From positions 1-64,000 of the forward strand of contig NZ_JAHKJW010000001.1 of assembly GCF_019710745.1 (NCBI RefSeq): a stretch of DNA of 64,000 nt, given 5' to 3'. The notes below the pieces were generated by a model. The model was given only the letters and a program-made list of their open reading frames with translations, did no database searches and was not told the DNA's origin. Numbering within the stretch: position 1 is the first letter of the stretch; the number at the start of each line of letters is the position of its first letter. The DNA is from Streptomyces beigongshangae (lineage in GTDB: Bacteria; Actinomycetota; Actinomycetes; Streptomycetales; Streptomycetaceae). Both the position numbers and the translations under genes were made by a program. Of this stretch, positions 16,242-26,949 are shown piece after piece.

Positions 16242-18452
16242 GCCCACGGCCAACCGTTCCTGCTCCTCCTCCACGATCCGCCGGGCGAGGGCCCCGTCGG
16301 AGACGTCGACCGCGTCGGGCGATGCCTCGGCGACATCACTGCGCCGCGCGTACGCGTCGAAGAGCCGCGCCTTGCTCTCCAGGATGTGCAGCAGCCGGTC
16401 GTCCACGCTGTCGGCCGCGAGCATCCGGTGGACCTGGACCGACCGGACCTGCCCCATCCGGTGCGCCCGGGCCACCGCCTGGTGCTCCAGCGTCGGCTTC
16501 ACCTGCGGCTCACAGAGGATCACCACGGACGCGGCCTGCAGATTGAGCCCGACCCCGCCGGCCTCGATCTGGCAGAGCAGCACCGCGTGCCCCTCCGCAC
16601 CGGCGAACTCGTCGACGAGCCGCTGCCGCCGGACGGCCGGCACCCCGCCCGCGAGGGGCCCCAGCACCCCGGCACCCTCCCCCTCGCCCAACGCCTCCCG
16701 CACGGTGGCGAGCACGTCACGGAAGTAGGAGAAGACCACGACCTTCAGGTCGTTCGCGGCGGCCTCCGCGACCAGCTCCCGCACCCGCTGCAACTTCGCC
16801 GACGTCCGCGGACGCGCGTACGCCGCCCGCCGCATCGCCATGAAGTTCCCCGCGGCGACCGCCTCCCGGTATGCCTCCTGGTCGGCGGCGCTGAACTCCT
16901 CCCACTCGTCGACCTGCACCAGCGCGGGCAGTTCGGTGAGCACGTCCTGCTGGTTGCGCCGCAGGTAGGCGGGGGCGACGGACCGGCGGAAGGTGTGCGG
17001 CCCGGCGACCGCGTCGCTGCCCTGGATCCTCGGCACCAGGTCGGGCTGGAGGTAGCGGACGAGCGTACGGAACTCCTCGACGCGGTTCTCCATCGGCGTC
17101 CCCGTGAGGAACAGGACGCGCTCGCAGCGGTTCGTCCAGCGGGCGACGGCCCGCGAACGCCGGGCGTCGGGGTTCTTGACGTAGTGCGCCTCGTCGACGA
17201 CGAACGCGGCCGGGGCGTCCAGCGGATGCGCCTCGGCCTTCCTCGGGTCGGGCAGGCTGTGCAGCACGTCGAAGGTGGTGACCGCGACACCGCCGCGCTC
17301 ACGCCACTCGGCGTACGCGTCCAGCCGGTCGGGGCCGTGCACGGGCACCGCGCGCAGGGTGCTGCGGGAGCCGATCTCCCGCGTCCAGTTGATCAGTACG
17401 CTCGCCGGGCACACCACGAGGAAGTGGCGATGCCCGTCGGCCGCCAGGTGCGCGAGCACCGCGATGGCCTGGACGGTCTTGCCGAGCCCCATCTCGTCGC
17501 CGAGGACCACCCGGCCCTGGGCGAGCGCGAACCGCGCACCGAAGGACTGGTAGCCGCGCAGCGAGACCCGGCGGTGGGTGTCGTCGAGCCCCTGCGCGTG
17601 CACCCGGTCCGCGACCTCCGCCGGCAGGAAGCCCTCGGAGGCCGCGACGTCGGGCGCGCTGCCGGCGATCTCGGCGAGCTGGCTGTAGTACTCCGTGGAC
17701 CGCAGCTCGAAGTCCACCCACGCCTCGGCGTCGGACGCGGACTCCCGCAGCAGATCGGTGGATGCCTGGGTGAGCAGCATCGGCAGGCCCTTGGCGACGG
17801 CGTCGGCCACGAACGCGCGCACCTCGCCCGCCGCCGCGAGCGCGCTCTCGCGCCCGGCCCTGCCGAGGAGGGCCATGCGCAGCCGTCCGCAGGCGGGCCG
17901 CGCCACCGGGAGGAGCGCCGCGAGCCTGCGCTCCAGCTCCCGGGCCGCGTCCACGGCCCGGCGCACGTCGGGCCCCGCCTCGACGATCCGCCGCAGCGCG
18001 ATGACGAGGGCGGTGGTCCGCGGCTCCGGGTGATCGATGTCGATCCGCACGGACACGGTCTCCTCCAGCGCCCGCGCGATCTGCCGGGCGGCGGCGAGTG
18101 CCTGGTCGGCGGTCTGCTGCCCGACCCCCGGTATCTGCCGCAGCTCGTACCGGCTGGCTTCGTACACCGGCCGTACGCTGCCGAACCCGGCGTTCTCCAG
18201 CGCCCCGAGCCGCAGCCGCCCCTCGGTGACGTCCTTCAGCCGGGCGACGGGGATGCCCTCCAGCTCCTGGGCCACCAGCTCGGCGAGCAGCGGCGCGAGG
18301 GCGGTACGCACCTGCTCGACGGCGCGGGCGTGATCGGCGAGCACCCCGCGCGCGAGCCCGCCGAGCCGCTCCCCCCGGGCGACGATCTCCCGGGCCCTGC
18401 GCCCCACCGTCACGGAACCGCCGACCGCCCCCTTGCCCTCGCCCTCCACCAT
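16218..18452 (-). CDS. SNF2-family DEAD/DEAH helicase
   Basis: ATP-dependent DNA translocase of the SNF2/RapA-like group, about 744 residues. The N-terminal part contains a helix-hairpin-helix ('LRQIPGVGQQTADQALAAARQI', about 125-150) that should contact DNA. The motor shows motif I 'GDEMGLGKTVQ', motif II 'VDEAHYVKN', motif III 'LTGTPMENR', and the C-terminal lobe motifs 'IEAGGVGLNLQAAS' and 'AVARAHRMGQ'. The ATG at 18452 has AGGGG 5 bases upstream; ATG 18464 is an alternative. It ends in the duplicated stop region shared with the PLP gene. Likely role is chromatin or DNA-repair remodelling; no partner methylase or restriction gene is adjacent, so a defence role is not supported. Confidence 0.9.
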   Translation of the reverse strand: MVEGEGKGAVGGSVTVGRRAREIVARGERLGGLARGVLADHARAVEQVRTALAPLLAELVAQELEGIPVARLKDVTEGRLRLGALENAGFGSVRPVYEASRYELRQIPGVGQQTADQALAAARQIARALEETVSVRIDIDHPEPRTTALVIALRRIVEAGPDVRRAVDAARELERRLAALLPVARPACGRLRMALLGRAGRESALAAAGEVRAFVADAVAKGLPMLLTQASTDLLRESASDAEAWVDFELRSTEYYSQLAEIAGSAPDVAASEGFLPAEVADRVHAQGLDDTHRRVSLRGYQSFGARFALAQGRVVLGDEMGLGKTVQAIAVLAHLAADGHRHFLVVCPASVLINWTREIGSRSTLRAVPVHGPDRLDAYAEWRERGGVAVTTFDVLHSLPDPRKAEAHPLDAPAAFVVDEAHYVKNPDARRSRAVARWTNRCERVLFLTGTPMENRVEEFRTLVRYLQPDLVPRIQGSDAVAGPHTFRRSVAPAYLRRNQQDVLTELPALVQVDEWEEFSAADQEAYREAVAAGNFMAMRRAAYARPRTSAKLQRVRELVAEAAANDLKVVVFSYFRDVLATVREALGEGEGAGVLGPLAGGVPAVRRQRLVDEFAGAEGHAVLLCQIEAGGVGLNLQAASVVILCEPQVKPTLEHQAVARAHRMGQVRSVQVHRMLAADSVDDRLLHILESKARLFDAYARRSDVAEASPDAVDVSDGALARRIVEEEQERLAVGSGGAPRG

Positions 18453-18463
18453 GCCGCCCCTCA

Positions 18464-18499
18464 TACCCCGTACACCGCGATTACCCCGTACACCGCGAC
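18464..18499. repeat. 18-bp tandem repeat upstream of the SNF2 gene
   Basis: TACCCCGTACACCGCGAT at 18464-18481 is repeated at 18482-18499 with the last base changed to C. It lies directly upstream of, and slightly into, the longest version of the helicase frame, so start choice matters for whether it is coding. Confidence 0.75.
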
Positions 18500-18674
18500 C
18501 GAGCGGACATCCTGCCACCTGCCACCGACAGCGCGGCGCCGGCCGGGCAGGAGTCTGTCCCCCGTGAGAGCTACCCGCAGGTGTCCACTCGGCGGTGACG
18601 ATTCCCGGCCGTCACGTCCATGGCCTCCTACTCGGCCCGCGACGCCCAGGCCGCGGCCCTGAACAGGAGTTCTC

Positions 18675-18797
18675 ATGAGACTGGTCCGGCAGCTTCTGGC
18701 GGTCGCGGCGGTCGCCCTCGCCGGCGGGCAGGCGCTCGCGGCGGCGGAGGGCCACCCGTGGCTGCAACTCCTCGTCGGCGTCCCGGCCGCCGTCGTC
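18675..18797 (+). pseudogene. N-terminal fragment of a CPBP-type membrane protease gene
   Basis: An ATG with GGAG 6 bases upstream opens a frame reading MRLVRQLLAVAAVALAGG and so on for about 41 residues, which has the signal/first-helix character of Streptomyces CPBP intramembrane proteases as I remember them. After 'GVPAAVV' the membrane character stops abruptly and the frame runs on antisense through unrelated sequence. The break falls at the same bases as the end of the toxin fragment on the other strand. I infer a deletion joined two truncated genes. Family naming is from memory, so confidence is moderate. Confidence 0.5.
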
Positions 18798-19015
18798 GAT
18801 ATCGGAGGTCAGCATGACCACAGCCCGTGCAAACCGGCACCCGTCAGCAGCTTCGAGGCCGCCCCCGCCTCCTCGTCACCCACCGGGACCACGCGCAACC
18901 CGGAGAACTCCCGCTTGCCCACCCGCGCTCGGATCGCTTCAGCGGTTCCCTCCGGCAGCGACAGGCTCACCCGTGTCGCCGGCCCTTCCCCGATGCCGTA
19001 TGTCGTCCCGGTCAT
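18792..19015 (-). pseudogene. Degenerate VapBC-like toxin-antitoxin remnant
   Basis: From the ATG at 19015 the minus strand encodes 'MTGTTYGIGEGPATRVSLSL' and 'PEGTAEAIRARVGKREFS', the start of a small antitoxin of a kind frequent in Streptomyces. It then jumps without an antitoxin C-terminus into 'LRVVPVGDEEAGAASKLL', which resembles the middle of a PIN-domain toxin, and stops at 18809. A different frame at 18821-18792 gives 'VVMLTSDIDD', the usual acidic C-terminal motif of PIN toxins. So antitoxin start, toxin middle and toxin end survive in order but with at least one internal deletion and a frame change. Neither protein can be functional. Assignment rests on remembered family patterns. 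Confidence 0.5.
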
Positions 19016-19106
19016 GACTCAAGTGCGTCGAACGAGTAGGAAAAGTGCCGTGTTCCCCGTGCCCGCGACGCACCGCCCAGCACACAGCCCGGCACGGAAA
19101 CAGACG

Positions 19107-19136
19107 AAGGGCCCGACTCCGAAGAGCCAGGCCCTT
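19107..19136 (-). terminator. Terminator of ychF
   Basis: AAGGGCCCGACTC and GAGCCAGGCCCTT form a 13-base stem with two mismatches around a CGAA (UUCG on the transcript) tetraloop, about 50 bases past the ychF stop. UUCG loops stabilise such hairpins. Confidence 0.75.
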
Positions 19137-19184
19137 TCTGACCTGTACGTTCACCAGACCGGCGACGCGGTGCCAAGTCACCCG

Positions 19185-20273
<1,089 letters not shown>

Positions 20274-20525
20274 GTTGCGACTTCCCGTACGTGAGGTGGT
20301 GGGGCGGGGACAAGGAACGAGGGGCGAGGGGCGAGGGCACCGGGACCGGGACACAGGGCCGGGCCCGGACGGGCCCGCGTCCTTCGCCTGGTACCGCACG
20401 GGCCGATCCACCAGTCTACGGCGTGCGCCGCCTCGCACCGGCGACGTATCGAACGCTTGGCCAAGGTCGACCAAAGCGCGTGTCCCAGAGCCCGTTCCAC
20501 ACATAACCCGACCTAAGTTGGACCG

Positions 20526-21104
20526 GTGGAGCAACACAGGACGCGTCCCCCCCAGTCACAGCCGTCACGCGGCCACTCGCCGCTTCCCCCGCAGGCCGGG
20601 CGGGGCGGTGCCCGCACGGTCCGGCAGCCCAGGGCCGTGCGAGTACCGCGGGCCGCACGGGCACCACGGACCGCGGCTCCCGCCTCACCGCTCGTGCAGG
20701 CGGTGCGGCGGTTCCCGAACCCGCGGCTCACCGGTCTGGGCAGCGGGCTGTTCTGTGCCGCGTCGATGTTCGCGCTGGCCTGTCTGGACCAGTTGCTGTT
20801 CGGGGCGTCGTTCGTCGTCTACGGCCTGCTGTTCCAGCCGGTCTGCGTGCTGACCGCGGTGTGGGTGCGGCGGGCCGACCTCGTGACCGCGGTCGTCGCC
20901 GTGCCCATCGCCTTCGCCGTCGGCCTGCTGCCGCTCGCCGACGGCGAGGGCGGTTTCCTCGGCCGGCTGATGGGGCTGGTCACCGCGCTGGCGATGCACG
21001 CGGGGTGGCTGTACGGGGGCACGCTGGCGGCCGGCGTCATCGTGACCGTGCGCAAGGCGCGGATGATGAGCCGCAGGGCCGCACAGCGACGCCGTACGGC
21101 CTGA
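20526..21104 (+). CDS. DUF6542-like membrane protein
   Basis: Protein of 192 residues with a basic, Pro/Arg-rich cytoplasmic tail (1-65) and four hydrophobic segments (about 68-90, 95-112, 118-138, 150-172). The C-terminal end is highly basic. It matches my recollection of the DUF6542 proteins that sit next to ychF in Streptomyces; function unknown. The start is a GTG at 20526. It is divergent from ychF, and the 250-base gap between them should hold both promoters; AT-rich bases around 20500-20518 (CACATAACCCGACCTAAG) are the most promoter-like part. Confidence 0.75.
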   Translation: MEQHRTRPPQSQPSRGHSPLPPQAGRGGARTVRQPRAVRVPRAARAPRTAAPASPLVQAVRRFPNPRLTGLGSGLFCAASMFALACLDQLLFGASFVVYGLLFQPVCVLTAVWVRRADLVTAVVAVPIAFAVGLLPLADGEGGFLGRLMGLVTALAMHAGWLYGGTLAAGVIVTVRKARMMSRRAAQRRRTA

Positions 21105-21108
21105 GGGC

Positions 21109-21148
21109 GGGTGACCCCGTACGGACGCCGGGTGACCCCGTACGGACA
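21109..21148. repeat. 19-bp direct repeat between convergent genes
   Basis: CGGGTGACCCCGTACGGAC occurs at 21109-21127 and again at 21130-21148 (period 21). It lies just past the DUF6542-like gene stop and before the ppgK stop, so it is non-coding. Confidence 0.75.
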
Positions 21149-21180
21149 AGTCTGAGGACCGTGCTCCTCGGCGAGGAGTG

Positions 21181-21927
21181 TTAGTCCGCCCTCGCCGCGC
21201 GCATCGCCGCGCCCACGATCCCCGCGTTGTTCTGGAGCTGGGCCGGGACGATCTCCGCCTTGACGCCCTCGATCAGCGGCAGGAACTTGTGGGCCTTGCG
21301 GCTGACGCCGCCGCCGATGATGAACAGCTCGGGCGAGAAGAGCATCTCCACGTGGGCGAGGTACTTCTGGACGCGGTGGGCCCAGTGCTCCCAGGAGAGG
21401 TCGTGGTCCTCCTTGGCCTTCGTGGAGGCGTGCTTCTCCGCGTCGTGGCCGTTCAGCTCCAGGTGGCCCAGCTCCGTGTTCGGAACGAGGGCGCCCTCCA
21501 CGAAGAGGGCGCTGCCGATCCCCGTACCGAAGGTGAGGAGGACGACCGTGCCCCGGCGGTCCCTGCCCGCGCCGAACTGCATCTCGGCGACGCCCGCCGC
21601 GTCCGCGTCGTTCAGCACGGTCACCGGCAGGCCGCCCAGCCGGTCGCCGAGCAGGGCGCGCGCGTCGGTGTCTATCCAGTTCTTGTCCACGTTGGCGGCC
21701 GTGCGGATGGTGGCGCCGTCCGTGACCACACCGGGGAAGGTGATCCCGACCGGGCCCGTCCAGCCGAAGTGGCCGACGACCTCCTTCACACCGTCCGCCA
21801 CCGCGTCGGGTGTCGCCGGGTGCGGCGTGAGCACCTTGTAGCGCTCCTCCGCCAGGTCGCCCCGGTCCAGGTCCACGGGAGCGCCCTTGATCCCTGAACC
21901 GCCGATGTCCACACCGAAGATCTGCAT
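21181..21927 (-). CDS. ppgK: Polyphosphate glucokinase
   Basis: ROK-family kinase that phosphorylates glucose using polyphosphate or ATP; 248 residues, the usual size. The N-terminal phosphate loop '[15 protein letters not shown]' (residues 5-19), the catalytic region '[18 protein letters not shown]' and '[19 protein letters not shown]', and the polyphosphate-enzyme-specific stretch '[17 protein letters not shown]' are all seen. It is separated by 29 bases from ispH on the same strand, so co-transcription is likely. It feeds glucose-6-phosphate into central metabolism. Confidence 0.93.
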   Translation of the reverse strand: MQIFGVDIGGSGIKGAPVDLDRGDLAEERYKVLTPHPATPDAVADGVKEVVGHFGWTGPVGITFPGVVTDGATIRTAANVDKNWIDTDARALLGDRLGGLPVTVLNDADAAGVAEMQFGAGRDRRGTVVLLTFGTGIGSALFVEGALVPNTELGHLELNGHDAEKHASTKAKEDHDLSWEHWAHRVQKYLAHVEMLFSPELFIIGGGVSRKAHKFLPLIEGVKAEIVPAQLQNNAGIVGAAMRAARAD

Positions 21928-21956
21928 GGCCCTACGTTACGTCGTGGGACGGACAG

Positions 21957-22964
21957 TCACTCGCCCGAGGGGGTGGTTGCGGTGCGCCCGGCCACCAGGG
22001 CCGCCGCCTCCGCGCGCAGGTCGCGGCGGAGCTCCTTGGGCAGCGAGAAGGTGATGGACTCCTCGGCCGCCTTGACGAGTTCGACGTCCTCGAAGCCGTG
22101 GGTGGTGAGGTACTCCAGGACCTGCTCGACGAGGATCTCCGGCACCGAGGCCCCGGAGGTGACGCCGACCGTCGTGACGCCCTCCAGCCAGCTCTCGTCG
22201 ATCTCGTCGGCGAAGTCCACGAGGTACGCCTCCCGCGCGCCCGCGAGCTTGGCCACCTCGACGAGCCGTACGGAGTTCGAGGAGTTGCGCGAGCCGACCA
22301 CGATGACGAGGTCCGCCTGCTCGCCCATCTGCTTCACCGCGAGCTGGCGGTTCTGCGTGGCGTAGCAGATGTCGTCGCTCGGCGGGGAGATGAGCTGCGG
22401 GAACTTCTCCTTGAGGGCGTCCACCGTCTCCATGGTCTCGTCGACCGAGAGCGTGGTCTGGGAGAGCCAGACGACCTTGGAGGGGTCGCGGACCTCGACC
22501 TTGGACACGTCCCCGGGGCCGTCGACCAGGGTGATGTGGTCGGGCGCCTCGCCGGAGGTGCCGATGACCTCCTCGTGGCCCTCGTGGCCGATGAGGAGGA
22601 TGTCGAAGTCGTCGTTCGCGAACCGGACGGCTTCCTTGTGGACCTTGGTGACCAGCGGGCACGTCGCGTCGATGGTGGCGAGCCTGCCCGCCGCGGCCTC
22701 CTCGTGGACGACCGGGGCGACGCCGTGCGCCGAGAACATGACGATGGACCCCTCGGGGACCTCCGCCGTCCGCTCGACGAAGATCGCGCCCTTCTTCTCC
22801 AGGGTCTGCACGACGTACTTGTTGTGGACGATCTCGTGGCGGACGTAGATCGGGGCCCCGTACTGCTCCAGGGCCTTCTCGACGGCGATCACGGCACGGT
22901 CGACCCCCGCGCAGTAGCCACGGGGGGCGGCGAGCAGGACACGGCGGCCGGTCGAAGCAGTCAT
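21957..22964 (-). CDS. ispH: 4-hydroxy-3-methylbut-2-enyl diphosphate reductase
   Basis: Last enzyme of the MEP isoprenoid pathway, making IPP and DMAPP; 335 residues. The three cysteines that hold the [4Fe-4S] cluster are visible in '[12 protein letters not shown]' (Cys18), '[14 protein letters not shown]' and '[13 protein letters not shown]'; His in '[11 protein letters not shown]' and 'SAHGVAP' are active-site residues. The start is ambiguous: ATG 22964 overlaps a GGGAGG that is too close, and ATG 22973 would add three residues. IspH precursors feed the cis-prenyltransferase encoded near 52 kb. It precedes ppgK on the same strand. Confidence 0.95.
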   Translation of the reverse strand: MTASTGRRVLLAAPRGYCAGVDRAVIAVEKALEQYGAPIYVRHEIVHNKYVVQTLEKKGAIFVERTAEVPEGSIVMFSAHGVAPVVHEEAAAGRLATIDATCPLVTKVHKEAVRFANDDFDILLIGHEGHEEVIGTSGEAPDHITLVDGPGDVSKVEVRDPSKVVWLSQTTLSVDETMETVDALKEKFPQLISPPSDDICYATQNRQLAVKQMGEQADLVIVVGSRNSSNSVRLVEVAKLAGAREAYLVDFADEIDESWLEGVTTVGVTSGASVPEILVEQVLEYLTTHGFEDVELVKAAEESITFSLPKELRRDLRAEAAALVAGRTATTPSGE

Positions 22965-23093
22965 GCCTCCCATCGTAAGGGTGCGCCCGGGAGGTCGGAG
23001 ATCGCGTCCGCGGGGAGACTGGCCGTGGGCCGGGGAGGGCCGGACGCCGGGTGCCGGGAGGGAGCGGACGCGGCACGACTCCCGGAGGCACGG

Positions 23094-24464
23094 ATGTCCC
23101 CCATGGAAACACCGGCCGGCGCGCCCGGCGGGGAGCAGGGGCTGCGGCGCAGTCTCGGCTTCCGGGACCTGGTCGTGTACGGGCTGCTGTTCATCGCCCC
23201 CATGGCACCGGTGGGCGTCTTCGGGGCCCTGGACGCCACGTCCCACGGGGCGGTCGCGCTGGTCTACGTCGTCGCCACGGTCGCCATGGCGTTCACCGCC
23301 TTCAGCTACGCGCAGATGGTGCGGGTCGTCCCCCGGGCGGGCTCGGTGTTCGCCTACGCGCGCGCGGGGCTCGGGAAGGAGGCCGGGTTCGTCGCCGGGT
23401 GGATGGCGATGCTGGACTACCTGCTCATCCCGGCGGTGGCGTACCTCTTCTCCGGGATCGCGATGAACGCGCTGGTCCCGGGTGTCCCGCGGTGGGTGTG
23501 GACGGCGGTCGCGGTGCTCGTCACGACGCTGCTGAACCTGTGGGGCGTACGGGTCGCCGCGCGCGTCGGTTTCCTGGTGCTCGCGCTGGAGATCGTGGTC
23601 CTGCTCGTCTTCGTCGTGTCCGCGGTCGTGGTCCTCGCACGCGACGGGGCGCAGCGGGGCTGGCTGTCACCCCTGTCCGGAGACGGTTCGCAGGGGGCGT
23701 TCGCGCTGTCCGCGGTCCTCGCGGCGGTGTCGGTCGCCGTGCTGTCGTACCTCGGCTTCGACGCGATCGCCTCCTTCGCGGAGGAGGTCACCGGCGGTTC
23801 GGGGAAGGTCGCGCGGGCCGTGCTGTGCTGCCTGGCGCTCGCCGGGGTGCTGTTCATCGCGCAGACGTACCTGGTCGCGCTGCTGGCGCCGGTGTCGTCG
23901 GCGCGGCTCGCCGACGACCCGGTGAGGCAGGGGACGGCCTTCTACGACGCCGTCGACGCCTCGGTCGGTACGTGGCTGCACGACCTGGTGGCCGTGAGCA
24001 AGGCGGTCGGGGCGGCGTTCGCCGCGCTGGCCGGGCAGGCGGCGGCCGGACGGCTGCTGTTCGCGATGTCCCGGGAGCGGCGGCTGCCGCGGGTCCTGTC
24101 GCGGACGGACTCCGGGGTGCCGCGGGCGGCCCTGCTCTGCGCGGCCGTCATCACGCTGGTCGCGGCCGTGTGGGCCGCCCGGCGCGACGACGGGATGGAC
24201 CATCTGGTGTCCGTGGTGGACGTCGGCGCGCTGACCGCGTTCACGCTGCTGCACGCGAGCGTGGTGGGGTGGTTCGCCGTGCGGCGGCGGGGCGGGGCGG
24301 TGGTGTGGTGGCGGCACGTGGTGGTCCCCGTCGCCGGTGCGGGGATCACCGTCCTGGTGATCTTCGAGGCGTCGGGGGCGGCGCAGGTGGTGGGGGCGGT
24401 GTGGCTCGGGGTGGGGCTGGTGGTGTCGTCGGCTCAGCGGGGGCGGGCGCCCGCGGCGGACTGA
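23094..24464 (+). CDS. APC-family amino acid/polyamine permease
   Basis: Secondary transporter of 456 residues with about 12 membrane helices. The first helix has the APC motif '[20 protein letters not shown]', and '[26 protein letters not shown]' and '[14 protein letters not shown]' are typical of helices 3 and 6. The ATG at 23094 is preceded by GGAGG at 23084-23088; the frame is open further upstream only antisense to ispH. It is divergent from ispH and upstream of xseA with a 112-base gap. Substrate not predictable. Confidence 0.9.
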   Translation: MSPMETPAGAPGGEQGLRRSLGFRDLVVYGLLFIAPMAPVGVFGALDATSHGAVALVYVVATVAMAFTAFSYAQMVRVVPRAGSVFAYARAGLGKEAGFVAGWMAMLDYLLIPAVAYLFSGIAMNALVPGVPRWVWTAVAVLVTTLLNLWGVRVAARVGFLVLALEIVVLLVFVVSAVVVLARDGAQRGWLSPLSGDGSQGAFALSAVLAAVSVAVLSYLGFDAIASFAEEVTGGSGKVARAVLCCLALAGVLFIAQTYLVALLAPVSSARLADDPVRQGTAFYDAVDASVGTWLHDLVAVSKAVGAAFAALAGQAAAGRLLFAMSRERRLPRVLSRTDSGVPRAALLCAAVITLVAAVWAARRDDGMDHLVSVVDVGALTAFTLLHASVVGWFAVRRRGGAVVWWRHVVVPVAGAGITVLVIFEASGAAQVVGAVWLGVGLVVSSAQRGRAPAAD

Positions 24465-24576
24465 CCCGGGGTTTTCGGGGTGGCCGGACGGGTCGGGCGG
24501 GTGCGGGTCCGGTGGGGCCGGCGACGGCCTGCCGAGGTACGCCGGTGCTGTCAGCGGCGGCGGCTACGCTCGCGGC

Positions 24577-25797
24577 ATGGCTCTCAATACGTCCGCCGAC
24601 GCCCCCCTGCCCGTCGGCGAGGTGTCGCGGCTCATCGGAGGGTGGATCGACCGGCTCGGCGCGGTGTGGGTGGAGGGGCAGATCACCCAGCTGTCGCGCC
24701 GCCCGGGCGCCGGTGTCGTCTTCCTGACGCTGCGCGACCCGTCGTACGACATCTCCGTGAGCGTGACCTGCTACCGCCAGGTGTTCGACGCCGTCGCGGA
24801 CGTGGTGGGCGAGGGTGCCCGGGTCGTCGTCCAGGCGAAGCCCGAGTGGTACGCGCCGCGCGGGCAGCTGTCGCTCCGGGCCGCCGAGATCAAGCCCGTG
24901 GGCGTCGGGGAACTGCTCGCCCGGCTGGAGCAGCTGAAGAAGTCGCTCGCCGCGGAGGGGCTGTTCGCGCCCGGGCGCAAGAAGCCGCTCCCGTTCCTGC
25001 CCCAGCTGATCGGGCTGGTCACCGGCCGCGCCTCCGCCGCCGAGCGGGACGTGCTGGAGAACGCGCGACGGCGCTGGCCCGCCGTCCGCTTCGAGGTGCG
25101 CAACGTCGCCGTGCAGGGCGTGCACGCCGTTCCGCAGGTCGTGCGGGCCGTGCAGGAACTGGACGCGACGGACGAGGTCGACGTGATCGTGGTGGCGCGC
25201 GGCGGCGGCAGCGTGGAGGACCTCCTCCCGTTCTCCGACGAGCAGCTCGTACGGGCGGTCGCGGCCTGCCGTACGCCCGTCGTGTCGGCCATCGGCCACG
25301 AGCCCGACAATCCGCTCCTGGACCACGTGGCCGACCTGCGCGCCTCCACGCCCACCGACGCCGCGAAGAAGGTCGTGCCGGACGTCGGCGAGGAGTACGA
25401 ACGCATCCGCTTCCTGCGCGACCGCGCCCGCCGCCACGTGGGGGCCCTCGTCGAGCGCGAGGAGCGGGGTCTCGCGCACGCGCTGGCCCGTCCCTCGATG
25501 GAGGACCCGCACCGGATGGTGGACGAGCGGGCCGGCCAGGTCGCGGCGCTCCTGGACCGCGGCCGCCGTACGCTCGGCCACCTCCTGGACCGGGCCGACT
25601 CCGAGCTGACGCACACACGTGCGCGTGTGGTGGCCCTCTCCCCCGCCGCGACGCTCCAGCGGGGGTACGCGGTCCTGCAGAAGTCCGACGGCCACGCCGT
25701 CCGCTCCGCGGACGAGGTGACAGCGGACGAGCCCCTGCGGGCGCGGGTCGCCACCGGCGAGTTCGCGGTACGAGTCGATGTCCGAGACAGACCCTAG
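24577..25797 (+). CDS. xseA: Exodeoxyribonuclease VII large subunit
   Basis: Catalytic subunit of the single-strand-specific exonuclease, 406 residues. An N-terminal OB fold (about 10-105, '[25 protein letters not shown]') binds DNA. The catalytic domain has '[14 protein letters not shown]', '[20 protein letters not shown]' and '[10 protein letters not shown]', all family signatures. The C-terminal helical part is short, as in actinobacteria, and ends with '[13 protein letters not shown]'. The small subunit gene starts 9 bases downstream, so the two form one operon. Confidence 0.95.
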   Translation: MALNTSADAPLPVGEVSRLIGGWIDRLGAVWVEGQITQLSRRPGAGVVFLTLRDPSYDISVSVTCYRQVFDAVADVVGEGARVVVQAKPEWYAPRGQLSLRAAEIKPVGVGELLARLEQLKKSLAAEGLFAPGRKKPLPFLPQLIGLVTGRASAAERDVLENARRRWPAVRFEVRNVAVQGVHAVPQVVRAVQELDATDEVDVIVVARGGGSVEDLLPFSDEQLVRAVAACRTPVVSAIGHEPDNPLLDHVADLRASTPTDAAKKVVPDVGEEYERIRFLRDRARRHVGALVEREERGLAHALARPSMEDPHRMVDERAGQVAALLDRGRRTLGHLLDRADSELTHTRARVVALSPAATLQRGYAVLQKSDGHAVRSADEVTADEPLRARVATGEFAVRVDVRDRP

Positions 25798-25806
25798 GGT
25801 GGACGC

Positions 25807-26061
25807 ATGACCAGCACAACGGACGAGACGCTCGGGTACGAGCAGGCGCGGGACGAGCTCATCGAGGTCGTCCGCCGCCTGGAGACGGGCGGTACGACGC
25901 TTGAGGAGTCGCTGGCCCTGTGGGAGCGGGGCGAGGAGCTGGCGAAGGTGTGCCGGCGCTGGCTGGACGGCGCCCGCGCCCGCCTCGACGCCGCGCTGGC
26001 CGAGGACGAGGAAGAAGGGACCGGGGAAGAGGGGGACGGAGGGCGGCAGGACGCGGGATGA
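25807..26061 (+). CDS. xseB: Exodeoxyribonuclease VII small subunit
   Basis: Helical small subunit of 84 residues that caps the large subunit. The family core '[20 protein letters not shown]' and '[19 protein letters not shown]' spans residues 11-52, followed by '[14 protein letters not shown]' and an acidic, poorly conserved tail. The start ATG lies 9 bases after the xseA stop with a weak GGTGG site, consistent with coupled translation. Confidence 0.95.
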   Translation: MTSTTDETLGYEQARDELIEVVRRLETGGTTLEESLALWERGEELAKVCRRWLDGARARLDAALAEDEEEGTGEEGDGGRQDAG

Positions 26062-26142
26062 AGTCCCCGGGGCGGGACACGGGGCGGTGCCGGCGCGGCG
26101 GGACGGTCCCGGTGCGACCGGTCAAGCTGTGCACGTGTGAAG

Positions 26143-26195
26143 CGGATCACCTTGATCCGATTTTCGTTGAAAGTTAAACCTAATCGGCGTACCTT
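26143..26195 (+). promoter_or_regulatory. Promoter and inverted-repeat operator of the nitroreductase gene
   Basis: CGGATCA (26143-26149) and TGATCCG (26153-26159) form a perfect 7-base inverted repeat with a CCT spacer. Eight bases further, TTGAAA (26167-26172) and TACCTT (26190-26195) are spaced by 17 bases, a good vegetative-type promoter. The repeat abuts the -35 box, the place for an activator or a repressor. The AT-rich stretch stands out from the surrounding sequence. Confidence 0.6.
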
Positions 26196-26249
26196 CATAC
26201 GTGTCAGCCGGTCCCCGTGATCCGACGCACGCTCCGAGAAGGTTGTCCC

Positions 26250-26840
26250 ATGTCTCTCGTCCTCGACCCCGCCGCCCAGGACCTCCTGTTCCGCGAGGCC
26301 CGTACCGCCAACGCCTTCACCGACGAGCCGGTGACCGACGAGCAGGTGCAGGCGATCTACGACCTGGTCAAGTACGGTCCGACCGCCTTCAACCAGTCGC
26401 CGCTGCGCATCACCCTGGTCCGCTCCCCCGAGGCCCGCGAGCGCCTGGTGCGGCACATGGCCGAGGGCAACCGGCCGAAGACGGCCGCCGCCCCGCTCGT
26501 CGCGATCCTGTCCGCGGACAACGAGTTCCACGACGAGCTGCCGTACCTCCTCCCGCACTTCCCGCAGGCCAAGGACGCGTTCTTCGCCGAGCGCCCGGTC
26601 CGCGAGGGTGCCGCCGCGCTCAACGCCGCGCTGCAGGCCGCGTACTTCATCGTCGGTGTCCGCGCCGCCGGTCTGGCCGCCGGTCCGATGACGGGCTACG
26701 ACCCCGCGGGCGTCCAGAAGGAGTTCCTCGACGGTGACCACACCCCGCTGATGGTGGTCAACATCGGCCGGCCCGCCGAGAACGCCTGGTTCCCGCGCTC
26801 CCCGCGCCTGGAGTTCGACCAGGTCGTCACGACGGTCTGA
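26250..26840 (+). CDS. Nitroreductase-family NADH/FMN oxidoreductase, RutE-like
   Basis: FMN-dependent reductase of 196 residues, the size of the malonic semialdehyde reductase RutE/HadB group. Features are 'LLFREARTANAFTDEPVTDE' near the N-terminus, 'LVKYGPTAFNQSPLRITLVRSPE' (FMN phosphate contacts in 'TAFNQSP'), 'LQAAYFIVGVRAAGLAAGPMTGYD' and the ending 'PRLEFDQVVT'. The ATG at 26250 has AGAAGG about 8 bases upstream and fits the family start 'MSLVLDPAAQDLLF'. No other pyrimidine-degradation gene is nearby, so RutE refers to family and not to a proven role. It has its own promoter and a shared terminator. Confidence 0.88.
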   Translation: MSLVLDPAAQDLLFREARTANAFTDEPVTDEQVQAIYDLVKYGPTAFNQSPLRITLVRSPEARERLVRHMAEGNRPKTAAAPLVAILSADNEFHDELPYLLPHFPQAKDAFFAERPVREGAAALNAALQAAYFIVGVRAAGLAAGPMTGYDPAGVQKEFLDGDHTPLMVVNIGRPAENAWFPRSPRLEFDQVVTTV

Positions 26841-26890
26841 AGCCCCGCGCCCGCCCGTCCGGACGCGAGCACGGACACGGACATGGGAGA

Positions 26891-26915
26891 GGCCCCCGGC
26901 GGCGTGCCGGGGGCC
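26891..26915. terminator. Bidirectional terminator between convergent genes
   Basis: GGCCCCCGGC (26891-26900) and GCCGGGGGCC (26906-26915) form a perfect 10-base stem with a GGCGT loop, extended by AGAG/CTCC. It lies between the nitroreductase stop (26840) and the DUF4245 stop (26950) and can serve both strands. Confidence 0.8.
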
Positions 26916-26949
26916 TCCCCGTGTCCTGCGTGTCCTGCCCGCTCCGCGC

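Noticed and set aside
16218..18452. SNF2 helicase as part of a DISARM- or DND-like defence system
   Set aside because: No methylase, nuclease, DUF1998 or phospholipase partner is adjacent; neighbours are metabolic genes.
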